Assembly (NCBI GenBank): GCA_020638975.1 | Contig: JACKHN010000006.1 | Coordinates: forward strand, 313,745-377,744 | Origin: Planctomycetaceae bacterium | Lineage (GTDB): Bacteria; Planctomycetota; Planctomycetia; Pirellulales; Pirellulaceae | DNA length: 64,000 bases | Direction of reading: 5' to 3' | Shown here: positions 62,664 through 64,000 of the stretch, piece after piece | How the letters are laid out: each line of letters starts with the position of its first letter | Numbering within the stretch: the stretch's first letter is position 1 | Translations under genes and position numbers: made by a program | Notes under the pieces: generated by a model | Seen by the model: only the letters and a program-made list of their open reading frames with translations | What the model was told of the DNA's origin: nothing | The model's database searches: none

Positions 62664-62761
62664 GGAACTCCGGCTTCTTAGAAGAGAAACGCACGGGAGT
62701 TGCAATTATTGCACAGCCGCCGCTTCTGCAGTCTACCAAGACGTCGAATGTCTATTCGCCG

Positions 62762-64000
62762 CTAGGAAAGCCCACGAATCGGCTCGCCGTGATAGATATG
62801 GTGCGGTCGGTCGAGCTGATCGTACCAAGCGGCGGTCGGCGGAATCCCCAACGCGTTATAGATTGTGGCGGCGAGATTTTCGGGCCGCTGAGGCGAATCG
62901 GCCGGATAGGCACCTATCTTGTCTGACGCTCCAATCACCCGGCCACCTTGAACGCCCCCGCCGGCAAGCCAAACGGACTGCACGGCTCCCCAGTGATCGC
63001 GTCCAGGCAATTTATAGTGGTTGGGTAGCAAGGTTATCTTGGGCGTTCGACCAAACTCGCCCGCCATCACGATCAACGTGTCGTCCAGCATTCCGCTTTC
63101 ACTCAAATCATCGAGGAGTGCTGAAACCGCTCGATCGGTCGGCGGAAACAAGTTGTCTTTTAAGTGTGGAAACGCGTTCCCGTGCGTGTCCCAGGCTTCG
63201 TCGTTTCCGAGATTCACTTGCACCATATTGACGCCCGCTTCAACCAGTCGCCTCGCCATCAGCAACGACCAACCGAAAGCGTTCTTGCCGTAACGTTCCT
63301 GAGTCTTGTCATCCGCGTGGGTAACGTCCAACGCGTCTTGGACTCGTGGATCCGTCAACAACGAAATGGCGCCTTGCCGGAAGCGGTCAAAGTTCTGCGT
63401 CTCGGCGGAGCGTTCCAATGCCTCGCGCTGCTCCGATAACTGATTCACGAGAGCGATGCGATTCTGAAATCGGGGGTTCGTCAGGCCGTGCGGTAATTCG
63501 AGGTTCGGAGCCTTGAAGGCTCGTTTGTCATCGTTCCCACGATCCTGGTGATCGAATTGATATTCGGGAAAGGCTCCGTAAGAGGTCGAATGGAACGGAG
63601 CCGCTTCGATGAACCAAGGGTTCCGCCGTTGCCCCATCATGCCGGCGAACTGGCCAGGAATGACGCGCCCAGAGTAATGGACCAATCGTTCGGGCAGCAC
63701 AGCCGCGGGAGGCAAGCCATTGCGAGGTCGAGTCGTCGCTTTGGCAATCGCCGCGATGCTGGGCCAATCGGTATCTTGCGGAGTATTTGGACTGAAGCCA
63801 CGCGGCATCTCGGTCCGGCCCGTCAACATGATGTGGTGGCTCTGGGAATGCTCATTCGAATTATGCGTCATGGAACGGCACAGTGCCCAGTTCTGACTCC
63901 GCTGGGCCAGCAGCGGCAAATGTTCACAGATTTGCAGGCCAGGGGTTGCCGTCGCAATCGGTTTGAACTCGCCCCGAACTTCCTCCGGTGCATCGGGCTT
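62762..64000 (-). CDS. DUF1501 domain-containing protein, partial (5' end outside window)
   Basis: The frame is open from the right edge and ends at 62762. Reading inward from 64000 gives KPDAPEEVRGEFKPIATATP, then GLQICEHLPLLAQRSQNWALCRSMTHNSNEHSQSHHIMLTG, typical for DUF1501, so an apparent start at 63919 is internal. Other landmarks: FGWSLLMARRLVEAG, NDEAWDTHGNAFPHL, VMAGEFGRTPKIT and GRDHWGAVQSVWLAGGG. The missing N-terminus should include a Tat signal. Function unknown; such proteins pair with DUF1549/1553 genes, which may lie outside the window. It has about 98 bp to the ECF sigma gene. Confidence 0.93.
   Translation of the reverse strand, partial: KPDAPEEVRGEFKPIATATPGLQICEHLPLLAQRSQNWALCRSMTHNSNEHSQSHHIMLTGRTEMPRGFSPNTPQDTDWPSIAAIAKATTRPRNGLPPAAVLPERLVHYSGRVIPGQFAGMMGQRRNPWFIEAAPFHSTSYGAFPEYQFDHQDRGNDDKRAFKAPNLELPHGLTNPRFQNRIALVNQLSEQREALERSAETQNFDRFRQGAISLLTDPRVQDALDVTHADDKTQERYGKNAFGWSLLMARRLVEAGVNMVQVNLGNDEAWDTHGNAFPHLKDNLFPPTDRAVSALLDDLSESGMLDDTLIVMAGEFGRTPKITLLPNHYKLPGRDHWGAVQSVWLAGGGVQGGRVIGASDKIGAYPADSPQRPENLAATIYNALGIPPTAAWYDQLDRPHHIYHGEPIRGLS

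Overview
The window looks like a chromosomal segment of a Planctomycetota bacterium, most likely of the Pirellulales. The evidence is the combination of families: three DUF1501 proteins, a DUF1549/DUF1553 protein with a CxxCH motif, a DUF1559 prepilin-like protein with a small lipoprotein beside it, several Gfo/Idh/MocA oxidoreductases (one Tat-exported), two sulfatases, a DUF1571 protein, a DUF6807 protein, large secreted proteins with an N-terminal LERLE-type sorting motif and dockerin-like repeats, and ECF sigma/anti-sigma pairs. No CRISPR array, rRNA operon, prophage or transposase gene was seen.

Layout. 1-10.6 kb: catabolic and secreted-enzyme genes (a Gfo/Idh/MocA dehydrogenase cut by the left edge, a sugar-phosphate isomerase/epimerase-like protein, two convergent DUF1501 genes, a giant DUF1549/1553 gene, a serine hydrolase). 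10.6-13.8 kb: tRNA-Phe with its own terminator, a MITE-like element, a second serine hydrolase with a variant active site, ribosomal protein S21. 13.8-21.4 kb: a minus-strand run (DUF1571, membrane alpha/beta hydrolase, a c-type-cytochrome-like protein with a C-x4-CH motif, a candidate 49-aa protein, sulfatase, sulfatase plus DUF6807). 21.6-28 kb: metallo-beta-lactamase fold hydrolase, two Gfo/Idh/MocA proteins, an LRR lipoprotein, DUF1559 and a small lipoprotein. 28.5-34.3 kb: zinc-ribbon Ser/Thr kinase, an FG-GAP protein bracketed by two direct copies of a 180-bp repeat, and an ECF sigma/anti-sigma pair. 34.3-46.5 kb: uvrB, a ComEA-like HhH protein, nadC, a dockerin/beta-helix surface protein, a GlpD-like dehydrogenase, an LRR protein, an OleB-like hydrolase, an RDD protein, a small Cys-containing protein and an SDR. 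46.7-58 kb: PhoD-like phosphatase and its partner, then a lipid-type cluster (alpha-oxoamine synthase overlapping a GT2/GT21-like glycosyltransferase, divergent from an RND/MMPL exporter), and a hydrolase/LLM monooxygenase pair. 58.5-64 kb: a secreted metalloprotease-like dockerin protein that overlaps, tail to tail, the last gene of a three-gene ECF sigma operon, then a DUF1501 gene cut by the right edge.

The intergenic DNA carries at least four interspersed repeat families (named A-D here). Several copies begin or end within a few bases of a stop codon, and one fills the whole gap between two convergent genes. The repeats and the possible sphingolipid-like cluster are the most interesting features. 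All functional calls come from reading the translated sequences; no database search was possible.
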